From the NCBI RefSeq assembly GCF_019145475.1, contig NZ_JAHTKI010000006.1, positions 124,001 to 188,000 on the forward strand: a DNA stretch of 64,000 nt, given 5' to 3'. The translations under genes were made by a program, and so were the position numbers. Source of the stretch: Pseudomonas botevensis. GTDB lineage: Bacteria > Pseudomonadota > Gammaproteobacteria > Pseudomonadales > Pseudomonadaceae. A model generated the notes under the pieces. The model made no database searches, had not been told where the DNA came from, and saw only the letters and a program-made list of their open reading frames with translations. Shown here piece by piece: positions 1 through 10,445 of the stretch (within the stretch, counting starts at the first letter, position 1; each line of letters begins with the position of its first letter).

Positions 1-305
1 TGGCTTACGGTCTGAACATGGCCGAATACGGCGTGCCGGGCCTCAAGTTCAACATCTACCAGGCTCGCGGCTGGGGCATCGACGGCACTCACTACAAGGG
101 TGGCGGCTATGACGGCGTGCAGGCGATGGACGGCGAAACCCACTACGAATACGGCATCGGTGCTTCCTACGCCGTACAGAGCGGCCCTCTGAAGGCGACC
201 ACCGTGCGCGCGACCTACACCGCCCACCGCGCCAGCGAGAACCAGGCTGACGGCAGCATCAACGAGTTCCGTCTGGTGACCACCGTTCCATTCAACATCC
301 TGTAA
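1..305 (+). CDS. OprD-family porin (OpdP-like), C-terminal part
   Basis: The reading frame is open from the left edge (first complete codon at 3) to TAA at 303-305, so only about the last 100 residues of an outer-membrane porin are present. The alternating polar/hydrophobic strands, the Gly-rich turns and the ending RLVTTVPFNIL are those of OprD-type 18-strand barrels. The gene lies directly upstream of dppABCDF in the same direction, as the glycine-glutamate porin gene opdP does in P. aeruginosa, so a role in peptide uptake across the outer membrane is inferred from position. The N-terminus is outside the window and the exact OprD subtype cannot be fixed from this fragment. Confidence 0.85.
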   Translation, partial: AYGLNMAEYGVPGLKFNIYQARGWGIDGTHYKGGGYDGVQAMDGETHYEYGIGASYAVQSGPLKATTVRATYTAHRASENQADGSINEFRLVTTVPFNIL

Positions 306-313
306 AAACCCAC

Positions 314-354
314 GCCGACGGCTGACTCAGTGACGAGTCGGCCGTTCGGCTTTT
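314..354 (+). terminator. Rho-independent terminator after the porin gene
   Basis: A GC-rich stem begins GCCGACGGCTGACTC (314-328), pairs with GAGTCGGCCGTTCGGC (335-350) with one bulge, and is followed by TTTT. It sits 9 bases after the porin stop and 29 bases before the dppA start, so dppA expression either reads through or starts from its own promoter. Confidence 0.7.
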
Positions 355-382
355 GTCTTCAACCGATTGCAGAGGGTTCTTG

Positions 383-1978
383 ATGAAAATGCTTCCCCTA
401 CGTGCGGCCATCGCGGCCGCGTTGCTGAGTGTCGCCGTCGGCGTCTCGGCCAAACCCTTGGTGGTCTGCACCGAAGCCAGCCCGGAAGGCTTCGATATGG
501 TCCAGTACACGACTGCAGTCACAGCCGATGCGGTGGCCGAAACCATCTTCAATCGACTGGCGGACTTCAAGCCCGGCACCACTGAGGTGATTCCGGCGCT
601 GGCCGAATCCTGGGACATCAGCGATGACGGCCTGACCTACACGTTCCACCTGCGCAAAGGCGTCAAGTTTCACACCACCGAATATTTCAAGCCGACCCGC
701 GACATGAATGCCGACGACGTGGTCTGGAGCTTCCAGCGTCAACTGGACCCGAATCACCCGTGGCACAAGCTGTCGAGCGTGGGCTTCCCGTACTTTGAAA
801 GCATGGGCTTCAAGGAACTGCTGAAAAACGTAGAAAAAGTCGACGACAACACGGTCAAGTTCACCCTGACCCGCCGCGAAGCGCCATTCCTGGCCGACAT
901 CGCAATGGCGTTCTCCTCGATCTACCCGGCCGAATACGCCGACCAGTTGCTCAAGGCCAACAAGACCGGCGACCTGAACAACAAGCCGATCGGCACCGGC
1001 CCGTTCGTCTTCCAGCGTTACAACAAGGACGCCCAGGTACGGTTCAAGGCCAACCCGGACTACTTCCGTGGCAAGCCACCGGCCGAGGCGCTGATCCTGG
1101 CGATCGCCACCGACAACAACGTGCGCCTGCAGAAACTCAAGGCCAACGAGTGCCAGATCGCCCTGTATCCGAAGCCGGATGATATTCCGAGCATCAAGAA
1201 AGACAGCAACCTGAAAGTCGCCGAGCTGGACGCGATGACCGTCTCGTACATCGCGATGAACACCCAGCACAAGTACATGAGCGACGTGCGCGTGCGCAAA
1301 GCCATCGACATCGCCTTCGACAAGGAAGCCTATGTCAACGCGCTGTTCGGCAAGGGCAACGCCACCGTGGCGGTCAACCCGTACCCGCCGACCCTGCTGG
1401 GCTACAACCACGAGCTGAAAAACCCGCCACGCGACCTCGACAAGGCACGCGCGCTGCTCAAGGAAGCCGGGGTTCCGGACGGCACCGTGTTTACCCTGTT
1501 TACCCGTAACGGCGGCGGCCCGACCAACCCGAACCCGATGCTCGGCGCGCAGATGATGCAGGCCGACCTGGCGAAAGTCGGGATCAAGGTCGACATCCGC
1601 GTCATGGAATGGGGCGAGATGCTTAAACGCGCCAAAAACGGCGAACACGATATGGTGTCGGCCGGATGGGCGGGCGATAACGGCGACCCGGATAACTTCC
1701 TGACGCCTATGCTCAGTTGCGAAGCCGCGAAGAACGGCGAAAACTACGCTCGCTGGTGCAACGACAAATTCCAGGCACTGCTGGATGAAGCACGGGCTAA
1801 AGTAGATCCGGCCGAACGCGCCAGTCTCTACGAACAGGCCCAGGTGCTGTTCAATCAGGACCAGCCATGGATCAGCATGGCCCATACCCGGATGTTCACT
1901 GCAATGCGCAACAATGTAGAGGGCTACAACATCAGCCCTCTGACAACCAATAACTTCGCCACTACCCAGGTGAAGTAG
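383..1978 (+). CDS. dppA: Dipeptide ABC transporter, periplasmic binding protein DppA-like
   Basis: This 531-residue protein belongs to the family 5 extracellular solute-binding proteins (DppA/OppA type). It should bind di- or tripeptides in the periplasm and hand them to DppBC. The start at 383 is preferred because GAGGG lies just upstream and the product opens with a Sec signal peptide (MKMLPLRAAIAAALLSVAVG, cleaved near SAKP). An in-frame codon 30 bases earlier would spoil that signal. The family features are visible: VVCTEASPEGFD at the mature N-terminus, LAESWDISDDGLTYTFHLR near residue 80, and IGTGPFVF near residue 220. It heads dppABCDF. A hairpin after its stop may favour its transcript over the downstream genes. 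Peptide specificity cannot be read from sequence. Confidence 0.93.
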   Translation: MKMLPLRAAIAAALLSVAVGVSAKPLVVCTEASPEGFDMVQYTTAVTADAVAETIFNRLADFKPGTTEVIPALAESWDISDDGLTYTFHLRKGVKFHTTEYFKPTRDMNADDVVWSFQRQLDPNHPWHKLSSVGFPYFESMGFKELLKNVEKVDDNTVKFTLTRREAPFLADIAMAFSSIYPAEYADQLLKANKTGDLNNKPIGTGPFVFQRYNKDAQVRFKANPDYFRGKPPAEALILAIATDNNVRLQKLKANECQIALYPKPDDIPSIKKDSNLKVAELDAMTVSYIAMNTQHKYMSDVRVRKAIDIAFDKEAYVNALFGKGNATVAVNPYPPTLLGYNHELKNPPRDLDKARALLKEAGVPDGTVFTLFTRNGGGPTNPNPMLGAQMMQADLAKVGIKVDIRVMEWGEMLKRAKNGEHDMVSAGWAGDNGDPDNFLTPMLSCEAAKNGENYARWCNDKFQALLDEARAKVDPAERASLYEQAQVLFNQDQPWISMAHTRMFTAMRNNVEGYNISPLTTNNFATTQVK

Positions 1979-1988
1979 ATAAGAAACT

Positions 1989-2018
1989 CCCGGCCTCCCT
2001 GACCCCAGGGTCGCCGGG
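1989..2018 (+). other. Intercistronic hairpin between dppA and dppB
   Basis: CCCGGC (1989-1994) pairs with GCCGGG (2013-2018) around an inner CCCTG/CAGGG stem. There is no T-run, so it is not a classical terminator. Hairpins at this place in ABC operons commonly protect the binding-protein mRNA from 3' decay; that role is inferred here. Confidence 0.45.
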
Positions 2019-2051
2019 CACGCCTAACCGGCTGATGAGGTAGCACACAAG

Positions 2052-3062
2052 ATGTTTAGTTTTATTGCCCGCCGACTGGGGTTGTTGATCCCCACGTTTT
2101 TCGGCATCACCCTGCTGACCTTCGCGTTGATTCGCATGATTCCCGGCGACCCCGTGGAAGTGATGATGGGCGAACGTCGGGTCGACCCCGAAATGCACGC
2201 TCAGGCAATGGAACGCCTTGGTCTGAACAAGCCGCTGTACGCCCAGTACCTGGACTACATCGGCAAACTGGCCCACGGCGATCTCGGTGAGTCCCTGCGT
2301 ACCCGCGAGAGCGTATGGACCGAGTTTACCTCCCTCTTCCCCGCGACCCTGGAACTGTCCATGGCCGCGCTGCTGTTCGCCGGCGTCATCGGCCTGCTGG
2401 CCGGGGTGATCGCGGCACTCAAGCGAGGATCCCTGTTCGACCATGGGGTGATGGGCATCTCCCTGGCGGGATACTCGATGCCGATCTTCTGGTGGGGCCT
2501 GATCCTGATCATGTTCTTCTCGGTCAGCCTGGGGTGGACCCCGGTTTCCGGACGGCTCGACCTGCTCTACGACATCGAGCCACGCACCGGTTTCATGCTG
2601 ATCGATACCCTGCTGGCCGATGACGCCGGCGCGTTCCTCGACGCCCTGCATCACCTGATCCTGCCGGCCATCGTGCTGGGCACCATTCCGCTGGCGGTGA
2701 TCGCGCGGATGACCCGTTCGTCGATGCTCGAAGTGCTGCGCGAAGACTACATCCGCACCGCCAAGGCCAAAGGCCTGTCGCCGTCGCGCGTGGTGTTCGT
2801 CCACGGCCTGCGCAACGCGCTGATCCCGGTACTGACCGTGGTCGGTCTGCAAGTCGGCACCCTGCTGGCCGGCGCGGTCCTGACCGAAACCATCTTCTCC
2901 TGGCCCGGCATCGGCAAATGGCTGATCGAAGCCATCGGCGCCCGGGACTACCCTGTCGTGCAGAACGGCATCCTGCTGATCGCCTGCCTGGTGATCCTGG
3001 TCAACTTCGTAGTGGACATCCTCTACGGCTTTGCCAACCCACGCATCCGTCATCAGCGCTGA
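2052..3062 (+). CDS. dppB: Dipeptide ABC transporter permease DppB
   Basis: This is a 336-residue inner-membrane permease of the DppB/OppB family. The N-terminal membrane helix runs through residues 9-30 (LGLLIPTFFGITLLTFALIR), followed by the family motif IPGDP. The EAA loop that contacts the ATPases is at about residues 225-250 (EDYIRTAKAKGLSPSRVVFVHGLRNA written in parts: EDYIRTAKAKG, then HGLRNALIP). Its length matches the family. It starts 73 bases after dppA and pairs with DppC to form the peptide channel. Confidence 0.95.
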   Translation: MFSFIARRLGLLIPTFFGITLLTFALIRMIPGDPVEVMMGERRVDPEMHAQAMERLGLNKPLYAQYLDYIGKLAHGDLGESLRTRESVWTEFTSLFPATLELSMAALLFAGVIGLLAGVIAALKRGSLFDHGVMGISLAGYSMPIFWWGLILIMFFSVSLGWTPVSGRLDLLYDIEPRTGFMLIDTLLADDAGAFLDALHHLILPAIVLGTIPLAVIARMTRSSMLEVLREDYIRTAKAKGLSPSRVVFVHGLRNALIPVLTVVGLQVGTLLAGAVLTETIFSWPGIGKWLIEAIGARDYPVVQNGILLIACLVILVNFVVDILYGFANPRIRHQR

Positions 3063-3072
3063 GGTCAATACC

Positions 3073-3999
3073 ATGAGCACTCCAACATCCTCAGTAGCCA
3101 CCGCCGCCCCGAGCGCGGATCAAAGCCTGCTGTACCCATCGCCGTACAAAGAGTTCTGGCAAGCCTTCGCGAAGAACAAGGGCGCGGTTGCCGGCCTGCT
3201 GTTCATGCTGCTGGTGGTTTTCTGCGCGATCTTCGCACCGTGGGTCGCCCCGCATAACCCGAGCGAGCAATACCGTGACTTCCTGCTGACGCCACCGGCG
3301 TGGCTGGAAGGCGGTCAGATGCAGTTCCTGCTCGGCACCGATGAACTGGGCCGTGACCTGCTGTCGCGGCTGATCCAGGGTTCGCGCCTGTCGCTGCTGA
3401 TCGGCCTGTCGTCGGTGGTGATGTCGCTGATTCCGGGGATCCTGCTGGGTCTGTTCGCCGGTTTCTTCCCGAAAATGCTCGGCCCGACCATCATGCGCCT
3501 GATGGACATCATGCTGGCCCTGCCGTCGCTGCTGCTGGCCGTGGCGATCGTCGCCATCCTCGGCCCAGGCCTGATCAACACCGTGATCGCGATCGCCGTG
3601 GTGTCCCTGCCGTCCTATGTACGTCTGACCCGCGCCGCCGTCATGGGCGAACTGAACCGCGACTACGTGACCGCCGCGCGCCTGGCCGGCGCCGGTCTGC
3701 CACGCCTGATGTTCATCACCGTGTTGCCCAACTGCATGGCACCGCTGATCGTTCAAGCGACCCTGAGCTTCTCCTCGGCGATCCTCGATGCCGCCGCCCT
3801 GGGCTTCCTCGGCCTGGGCGTCCAGCCGCCAACCCCTGAGTGGGGCACCATGCTGGCCTCGGCCCGCGACTACATCGAACGCGCCTGGTGGGTCGTGAGT
3901 CTGCCTGGTTTGACCATTTTGCTCAGCGTGCTGGCAATCAACTTGATGGGCGACGGCCTGCGCGATGCGCTGGACCCGAAACTCAAGAACGCCGCCTGA
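3073..3999 (+). CDS. dppC: Dipeptide ABC transporter permease DppC
   Basis: A 308-residue second permease subunit of the DppBC channel. The start at 3073 follows GAGGTC 11 bases after the dppB stop; the longer in-frame opening overlapping dppB has no ribosome site. An N-terminal cytoplasmic segment is followed by a helix at about residues 35-57 and then the [16 protein letters not shown] motif typical of OppC/DppC. The EAA loop lies at about residues 195-215 ([14 protein letters not shown]). It ends ten bases before dppD. Confidence 0.95.
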   Translation: MSTPTSSVATAAPSADQSLLYPSPYKEFWQAFAKNKGAVAGLLFMLLVVFCAIFAPWVAPHNPSEQYRDFLLTPPAWLEGGQMQFLLGTDELGRDLLSRLIQGSRLSLLIGLSSVVMSLIPGILLGLFAGFFPKMLGPTIMRLMDIMLALPSLLLAVAIVAILGPGLINTVIAIAVVSLPSYVRLTRAAVMGELNRDYVTAARLAGAGLPRLMFITVLPNCMAPLIVQATLSFSSAILDAAALGFLGLGVQPPTPEWGTMLASARDYIERAWWVVSLPGLTILLSVLAINLMGDGLRDALDPKLKNAA

Positions 4000-4009
4000 G
4001 GAGATTCCC

Positions 4010-4977
4010 ATGTCATTGCTAGAAATCAAGAATCTCAACGTTCGCTTCGGCGACAAGAACGCCACCCCGGTGGTCGACGGCCTCGACCTGAAAGTCGACA
4101 AGGGCGAAGTGCTGGCCATCGTGGGCGAGTCCGGTTCCGGCAAATCCGTGACCATGATGGCGCTGATGGGCCTGATCGAGCACCCTGGGATCGTCACCGC
4201 CGACGCCCTGAGCTTCGATGGCAAGAACATGCTCAAGCTGAGCAACCGCCAGCGTCGGCAGATCGTCGGCAAGGACCTGGCGATGGTGTTCCAGGACCCG
4301 ATGACCGCGCTGAACCCGAGCTACACCGTCGGTTTCCAGATCGAAGAAGTGCTGCGCCTGCACCTGAAAATGTCCGGCAAGCAAGCGCGCAAACGCGCCA
4401 TCGAACTGTTGGAAAAAGTCGAAATCCCGGGCGCCGCCAGCCGTATGGACGCCTACCCGCACCAACTGTCCGGCGGCATGAGCCAGCGCGTGGCGATTGC
4501 CATGGCGATTGCCGGCGAGCCGAAGCTGCTGATTGCCGACGAACCGACCACCGCACTCGACGTAACGATCCAGGCGCAGATCATGGATCTGCTGCTGGCC
4601 TTGCAGAAAGAGCAGAACATGGGCCTGGTGCTGATCACCCACGACCTCGCCGTGGTGGCCGAAACCGCCCAGCGCGTGTGTGTGATGTATGCCGGGCAGG
4701 CCGTTGAAGTCGGCCAGGTGCCGCAACTGTTCGACATCCCGGCGCACCCGTACAGCGAAGCGCTGCTCAAGGCGATTCCGGAACACAGCCAGGGCGCTGA
4801 GCGCCTGGCAACGCTGCCGGGCATCGTTCCCGGCCGTTACGACCGCCCGCAAGGCTGCCTGCTGTCGCCGCGTTGCCCGTACGTGCAGGACAGCTGCCGC
4901 GCGCAGCGTCCGACCCTTGACCCGAAAAGCCACAGCCTCGCCCGCTGCTTCTACCCGCTGAACCAGGAGGTGGCGTA

Positions 4978-4978
<1 letters not shown>
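4010..4978 (+). CDS. dppD: Dipeptide ABC transporter ATPase DppD
   Basis: A 322-residue ATPase of the OppD/DppD type. The start at 4010 follows GAGGAG; an upstream in-frame ATG at 3965 lies inside dppC. Walker A is GESGSGKS (residues 39-46), the signature LSGGMSQR is near 158, and Walker [13 protein letters not shown] is near 178. The C-terminal segment (about 255-322) has the oligopeptide-transporter Cys motif CLLSPRCPY, a usual iron-sulfur or structural Cys region in this family. Its stop overlaps the dppF start by one base (TAATG), which implies coupled translation. Confidence 0.95.
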
Positions 4979-5946
<968 letters not shown>

Positions 5947-5962
5947 GAACCGGGCAAAAAAA

Positions 5963-5986
5963 TGTGGGAGCAAGGTTGCTCCCACA
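5963..5986. repeat. REP-type palindrome
   Basis: TGTGGGAGCAA (5963-5973) is followed by GG and then its exact reverse complement (5976-5986). The same core recurs at 23846-23879, and half of it at 13521-13532. This is the common short palindrome of fluorescent pseudomonads. It lies 16 bases past the dppF stop. Confidence 0.8.
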
Positions 5987-6026
5987 GATGAGGATTGTGT
6001 TGTTTCAGTGATTCAAGCGTTAACCA

Positions 6027-6071
6027 AACCCCTGCTCCGCCGATTGCGCATCAGTCGAGGGAGCGGGGGTT
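6027..6071. terminator. Terminator at the end of dppABCDF, probably bidirectional
   Basis: A 12-bp stem pairs AACCCCTGCTCC (6027-6038) with GGAGCGGGGGTT (6060-6071), with one G-T pair. It is followed on the plus strand by TTTTCTTTT including stem bases. It lies between dppF and the convergent small gene at 6088-6348 and may serve both. Confidence 0.75.
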
Positions 6072-6087
6072 TTCTTTTGCCTGGAAT

Positions 6088-6348
6088 CTAGGTCTGGCTG
6101 TCGCCGTCATCCGGATCATCGGTGTCCGGCTCATCGGTGGTGTCATCGTCATCGCCGGAACTGCCGCCCTGCCCCTTGTCGCCTGGTTCAGCTTCAGAAG
6201 CGGCAATCATCAATCCACCGTGTCCGGCCTGCCCATTGAACGCCTGGGTATCGTGACTCTCGCATTCAGCCCACGCCGTCGCGGTGCCGAGGGACAGCAT
6301 GACCATCACTTTCAACAGCAATAAAACCCGTAGCAGCCTGTTCTTCAT
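6088..6348 (-). CDS. Small secreted Asp-rich protein, function unknown
   Basis: An 86-residue product. The start at 6348 is chosen because the protein then opens with a clean Sec signal (MKNRLLRVLLLLKVMVMLSL, predicted cut near AWA-EC) and GGAAACGG lies upstream; a second in-frame ATG 12 bases earlier is too close to the GGA. The mature part is about 60 residues with a very acidic tail (GDDDDTTDEPDTDDPDDGD) and few hydrophobic residues. The tail could bind divalent cations, but that is speculation. I recognise no family. It stands alone, convergent with dppF. Confidence 0.6.
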   Translation of the reverse strand: MKNRLLRVLLLLKVMVMLSLGTATAWAECESHDTQAFNGQAGHGGLMIAASEAEPGDKGQGGSSGDDDDTTDEPDTDDPDDGDSQT

Positions 6349-6680
6349 AACCGTTTCCATCCTTTTGCAGGTGAAACACAAGTGCCTGGCTGGTGCTCTT
6401 GAAATCTAGCGCCGATCAGCCCGGTTCTCCAGATAGGACGCTGACGGATGCGCAGAATTGCCCTCGGTGGACAGACCGCTTTCGAATAACGGCCATAACT
6501 GGATCAGCTAAGTGAGGGATCCCACGCGACCAACAGCGTGACCCTGAACAACAATGCCAGCCCCACCGCTCATCGAAAACCCATCGTTACCTGTTACTTC
6601 TGACAGTAGACAGCTTATTGGCTTCATCTCTAAATAACGCCATCGACCTCGCCTTTTTCCGTTTGACCGGAGTGCTGATC
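6349..6680. other. Gap of 332 bases with no recognised gene
   Basis: This divergent intergenic region must hold the promoters of the two flanking genes. No convincing -35/-10 pair, RNA gene or repeat was found. One plus-strand stretch around 6515-6600 reads as a short open frame rich in Ser, Asn and Thr and could be a remnant of an Ig-like repeat, but it has no start. Confidence 0.4.
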
Positions 6681-7676
6681 ATGCCGACTCAACGCCCCCA
6701 TAAGCTCAACCCTAAAGCTCTGGTACAGCCGCAAACTCCCGGCAGCGTCCAACCGATCCTGTCGGCTGAAGAGAGGGACAGCGACGTGAGTGCCATAGCA
6801 GATCCTGGCGACGGCTTGAAAGCTGATCCTCCCGTCGACACCGGGTCCCCCACGACGGCCCACGACTCCCTGGATGAGACGAAAGTAAATGGCCTGCAGA
6901 TCGAGTTGTTCGACGGCAACGTTTCTAAAGGCATAGCCACCGTCAACCAATCGACGGGGATCTGGAGCCTTGCAGTTCATGGTCTGGCGCTAGGGACCCA
7001 CAGCCTCACAGCCAAAGCGTTGTACGGCGCGGGAGAGTCTTCCGAGGTGTGGAGATTTACGGTCGTGCAGCCATTTTCGATTGATACATCGCTGATGGAG
7101 CTCGATGGCGTGAAGCTTCTCCAATCCTATGGATTCGCCACTAGAGAAGTTCCACGCAACACCATGGTCCGGCAACCGACAGGCGGCGTCCCGAGCGTGA
7201 CCTACTCGTCTTCGAACCCATCAGTCGCACAAGTGGACGCCTTCGGAAAAGTATATGGATTGCGCAGCGGGACGGCGAACATCACCGCCAGAGATGGCGC
7301 TGGCGCCCAGGTTTCATATCCTGTGAGAGTGTCCAAAATCTACACCCTGATCTTGTCCCCTATCACCGACAGAATGTCCTTTGCCCAGATTCATGCATGG
7401 GGACTGGCACAGGGTGGCATCGTTTTACCTGGCGCGACTGATTCGACGCCGGTCAGTCGAGCGTTCAGGGAAAACTTTTCCAATTATCATCAATTTTTCA
7501 GGCAAATCACGCCTGGTATGGACCCACGCTACAAGGCGGTATGGCAGGCCCCCACCCAAAACAACATCGTAGCGGCACATTACATCAAGGAAGATAACGA
7601 TCTCCATGCAATTGCCTGGGGGCCGGAAGGAGTAATCGGCTTCGAAGGTCCAGCGTTCACACTTGTTCCGACCTAG
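6681..7676 (+). CDS. Ig-like (BIG2-type) domain protein, function unknown
   Basis: A 331-residue product. The start at 6681 has GGAG nine bases upstream; an in-frame codon at 6618 lacks one. There is no signal peptide or membrane helix. Residues about 60-130 resemble the Ig-like repeat units of Pseudomonas adhesin-like proteins (ATVNQSTGIWSLAVHGLALG, then THSLTAKALYG). Residues about 165-222 match the BIG2 pattern (VTYSSSNPSVAQVDAFGKVY, then GLRSGTANITA). The last 100 residues form a separate domain I do not recognise, rich in aromatic residues. With only two Ig units and no export signal, it may be a cut-down relative of a larger surface protein or a toxin-like effector carrier; neither is shown. 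It is followed by a terminator. Confidence 0.65.
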   Translation: MPTQRPHKLNPKALVQPQTPGSVQPILSAEERDSDVSAIADPGDGLKADPPVDTGSPTTAHDSLDETKVNGLQIELFDGNVSKGIATVNQSTGIWSLAVHGLALGTHSLTAKALYGAGESSEVWRFTVVQPFSIDTSLMELDGVKLLQSYGFATREVPRNTMVRQPTGGVPSVTYSSSNPSVAQVDAFGKVYGLRSGTANITARDGAGAQVSYPVRVSKIYTLILSPITDRMSFAQIHAWGLAQGGIVLPGATDSTPVSRAFRENFSNYHQFFRQITPGMDPRYKAVWQAPTQNNIVAAHYIKEDNDLHAIAWGPEGVIGFEGPAFTLVPT

Positions 7677-7747
7677 TGAAAACTGTCGAATAACGAAACA
7701 GGCGAAGCGGATAAGAGTGTCCCCGTTGAAGGGTCGCCTCCAAATAA

Positions 7748-7777
7748 AAAACCCCGCAGCTCGCGCTACGGGGTTTT
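7748..7777. terminator. Terminator between the Ig-like gene and prfC
   Basis: AAACCCCG and CGGGGTTT form the stem of a hairpin with A-run on the left and TTTT on the right, so it can act on both strands. It lies between the convergent ends of the Ig-like gene and prfC. Confidence 0.75.
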
Positions 7778-7795
7778 CGGTACAACGTTCAGCGC

Positions 7796-9379
7796 TTAGT
7801 GATGCTCACGGGTCGCGCGGAATTTCACGTCCGGCCAGCGTTCTTCCATCAGGGCCAGGTTGACGCGGGTCGGGGCGAGGTAGGTCAGGTGACCGCCGCC
7901 GTCGATCGCGAGGTTTTCCACCGCCTTGTTGGAGAATTCCTCGAGCTTCTTCTTGTCGCTGCAATCGATCCAGCGCGCGGAGTACACGGTGATCGGCTCG
8001 TAGGAGCACTCGACCTTGTATTCCTCTTTCAGGCGGCTGGCCACCACATCAAACTGCAGCACACCGACGGCGCCAAGGATGATGTCGTTGGTGCGTTCCG
8101 GGAAGAACACCTGGGTCGCGCCTTCTTCGGCCAGTTGCTGCAGGCCCTGGCGCAGTTGCTTGGATTTCAGCGGATCACGCAGGCGCACGCGGCGGAACAG
8201 TTCCGGGGCGAAGTGCGGGATACCGGTGAAGCCCAGGGCCTCGCCTTCGCTGAAGGTGTCGCCGATCTGGATGGTGCCGTGGTTGTGCAGACCGATGATG
8301 TCGCCGGCGTAGGCCTCTTCCAGTTGCTCACGCTCGGAGGAGAAGAACGTCAGGGCGTCGCCGATGCGCACGTCCTTGCCGGTGCGCACATGGCGCATCT
8401 TCATGCCTTTTTCGTACTTGCCCGAGCAGATGCGCATGAAGGCGATGCGGTCGCGGTGCTTCGGGTCCATGTTCGCCTGGATCTTGAAGATGAAGCCCGA
8501 GAACTTCTCTTCCACCGGCTCCACGGTGCGCTCGTTGGCGACACGCGGCAGCGGACGCGGCGCCCAGTCGACCACGGCGTCGAGGACGTGATCGACACCG
8601 AAGTTACCCAGCGCCGTACCGAAGAACACCGGCGTCAGTTGACCGTCGATGAACTCCTGCTGGTTGAACTCGTGGCAGGCGCCCTGCACCAGCTCAAGCT
8701 GTTCGAGGAAACGCTCGTACTCGTCACCCAGATGCGCGCGCGCTTCGTCGGAGTCGAGCTTCTCGATGATCTTGGTTTCGGTGCGTTCGTGACCGTGGCC
8801 CGGGGTGTAGACAATGATGTAGTCGTCGGCCAGGTGGTACACGCCCTTGAAGTCGCGGTAGCAACCGATCGGCCAGGTGATCGGCGCGGCCTTGATCTTG
8901 AGGACCGCTTCGATTTCGTCGAGCAGTTCGATCGGGTCGCGGATGTCACGGTCGAGTTTGTTGATGAAGCTGACGATAGGCGTGTCACGCAGACGGCAGA
9001 CGTCCATCAGGGCGATGGTCCGTGGCTCGACACCTTTACCGCCGTCGAGAACCATCAGCGCCGAGTCCACGGCGGTCAGGGTGCGGTAGGTGTCTTCAGA
9101 GAAGTCTTCGTGGCCCGGGGTGTCGAGCAGGTTGATCATGTGTTCGCGATACGGGAACTGCATGACCGACGTGGTAATGGAAATACCCCGCTGCTTCTCC
9201 ATCTCCATCCAGTCGGATGTCGCATGGCGGTCGGACTTACGGGATTTCACCGTACCGGCCACCGCAATCGCCTTGCCCATCAGCAAGAGCTTTTCGGTGA
9301 TGGTGGTTTTACCGGCATCGGGGTGGGAAATAATGGCGAAAGTGCGGCGTTTCGCGACTTCGGCGGCCTGTCTGGTCAT
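7796..9379 (-). CDS. prfC: Peptide chain release factor 3
   Basis: A 527-residue GTPase that recycles RF1/RF2 from the ribosome after peptide release. The G motifs are in place: [10 protein letters not shown] (residues 18-27), DTPGHEDF (near 86) and NKLDRD (near 140). Domains II and III follow, as in EF-G-like RF3. Its length matches E. coli RF3 (529). It is transcribed alone and diverges from the osmoprotectant transporter operon. Confidence 0.97.
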   Translation of the reverse strand: MTRQAAEVAKRRTFAIISHPDAGKTTITEKLLLMGKAIAVAGTVKSRKSDRHATSDWMEMEKQRGISITTSVMQFPYREHMINLLDTPGHEDFSEDTYRTLTAVDSALMVLDGGKGVEPRTIALMDVCRLRDTPIVSFINKLDRDIRDPIELLDEIEAVLKIKAAPITWPIGCYRDFKGVYHLADDYIIVYTPGHGHERTETKIIEKLDSDEARAHLGDEYERFLEQLELVQGACHEFNQQEFIDGQLTPVFFGTALGNFGVDHVLDAVVDWAPRPLPRVANERTVEPVEEKFSGFIFKIQANMDPKHRDRIAFMRICSGKYEKGMKMRHVRTGKDVRIGDALTFFSSEREQLEEAYAGDIIGLHNHGTIQIGDTFSEGEALGFTGIPHFAPELFRRVRLRDPLKSKQLRQGLQQLAEEGATQVFFPERTNDIILGAVGVLQFDVVASRLKEEYKVECSYEPITVYSARWIDCSDKKKLEEFSNKAVENLAIDGGGHLTYLAPTRVNLALMEERWPDVKFRATREHH

Positions 9380-9708
9380 GGGAAATCGCCTGGCGGTGAT
9401 TCAAAAAAGGGCCGCGATTATAGCCCAAGTCGATGCAATAACCGAACCGTTGAGCACATTAAGGGTGGCCAAATGCTGCCTCAGATGGGAACCTTTTAAA
9501 GCACGGAGACGTCCATCCCCTGTTACGAATTTTCGTCAGGGGCTGAAAAATCAGCAAGTTAGCCTGACGAGGCTGCGCTCATGGCCCGCTTTCAGACAGC
9601 AATGCCTGCTCTGAAAAACGGCTGCTTCTCGCGAACGACTTTCCCGGCGTCCAAGTACGGCATGCCACACGGGACAGCGTGCGCCGACTGAAAAAAAGGA
9701 GTCCGCCT
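9380..9708. other. Divergent intergenic region, prfC / osmoprotectant transporter
   Basis: These 329 bases should carry both promoters. No open frame with a ribosome site, tRNA or known regulatory RNA was recognised. The frame of the downstream permease extends back to a GTG at 9679, but GGAG at 9698-9701 marks the real start at 9709. Confidence 0.4.
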
Positions 9709-10425
9709 GTGGCTATCCGCTATGGCAAAGGGCTGATGGGAGGTGCGGTGGTGATCGCGCTCCTGGCCCTGCTGGTTCACTGGATCGGCATCAACACCAT
9801 CGAGCATTACCGCGACGATTTGTTGTTTTACCTGCAAGCTCATCTGATTCTCGTCCTCGCTTCCATGCTGGCCGCCCTCGTCGTGGGCATCCCCGCCGGT
9901 ATCTTCCTCAGCCGCCCGACCATGGTCGGCCGCGCCGAACGCTTCATGCAGATCTTCAATATCGGCAACACCGTGCCACCGCTGGCCGTACTCGCGATTG
10001 CCCTGGGGATTCTCGGCATCGGCAGCGGCCCGGCGATCTTCGCTCTGTTCCTCGCCTCGTTGCTGCCGATCGTGCGCAACACCTACGAAGGCCTGAAAAA
10101 CGTCCAGGGTTCGCTGAAAGAAGCCGCCACCGGCATCGGCATGACCCCGCGCCAGGTGCTGTGGAAAGTCGAACTGCCCAACGCCGTGCCGATCATCGTC
10201 GGCGGCGTGCGTGTGGCGTTGGCGATCAATGTCGGGACGGCGCCGCTGGCGTTCCTGATCGGCGCCAACAGCCTCGGCAGCCTGATCTTCCCCGGCATCG
10301 CCCTGAACAATCAGCCGCAGTTGCTGCTCGGCGCCGCGTGTACCGCGCTGCTGGCCCTGCTGCTCGATGGCGTGGTCACCCTCGCCAGCCGTCTCTGGCT
10401 AGAACGCGGTTTGCGCCCGTCTTAA
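9709..10425 (+). CDS. Osmoprotectant ABC transporter permease (first)
   Basis: A 238-residue binding-protein-dependent permease of the glycine betaine/carnitine/choline type (OpuCB/OpuCD, YehW/YehY family). The GTG start at 9709 is set by AAAAAGGAG seven bases upstream. About five to six hydrophobic helices are present, and the family motif IFNIGNTVPPLAVLAIALG lies at about residues 82-100. The ATPase-contacting loop is EAATGIGMTPRQVLWKVELP in the middle of the protein. It heads a four-gene set: permease, binding protein, permease, ATPase. Confidence 0.9.
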   Translation: MAIRYGKGLMGGAVVIALLALLVHWIGINTIEHYRDDLLFYLQAHLILVLASMLAALVVGIPAGIFLSRPTMVGRAERFMQIFNIGNTVPPLAVLAIALGILGIGSGPAIFALFLASLLPIVRNTYEGLKNVQGSLKEAATGIGMTPRQVLWKVELPNAVPIIVGGVRVALAINVGTAPLAFLIGANSLGSLIFPGIALNNQPQLLLGAACTALLALLLDGVVTLASRLWLERGLRPS

Positions 10426-10445
10426 GGCTTCGGAAGGACATTTTC

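Noticed and set aside
9446..9475. TGGC-TGC pattern considered as a sigma-54 promoter
   Set aside because: The spacing between the GG and GC elements is one base short and flanking bases do not fit.
7799..9499. 566-codon open frame opposite prfC
   Set aside because: It is the mirror of prfC codon bias, with no domain features and no ribosome site.
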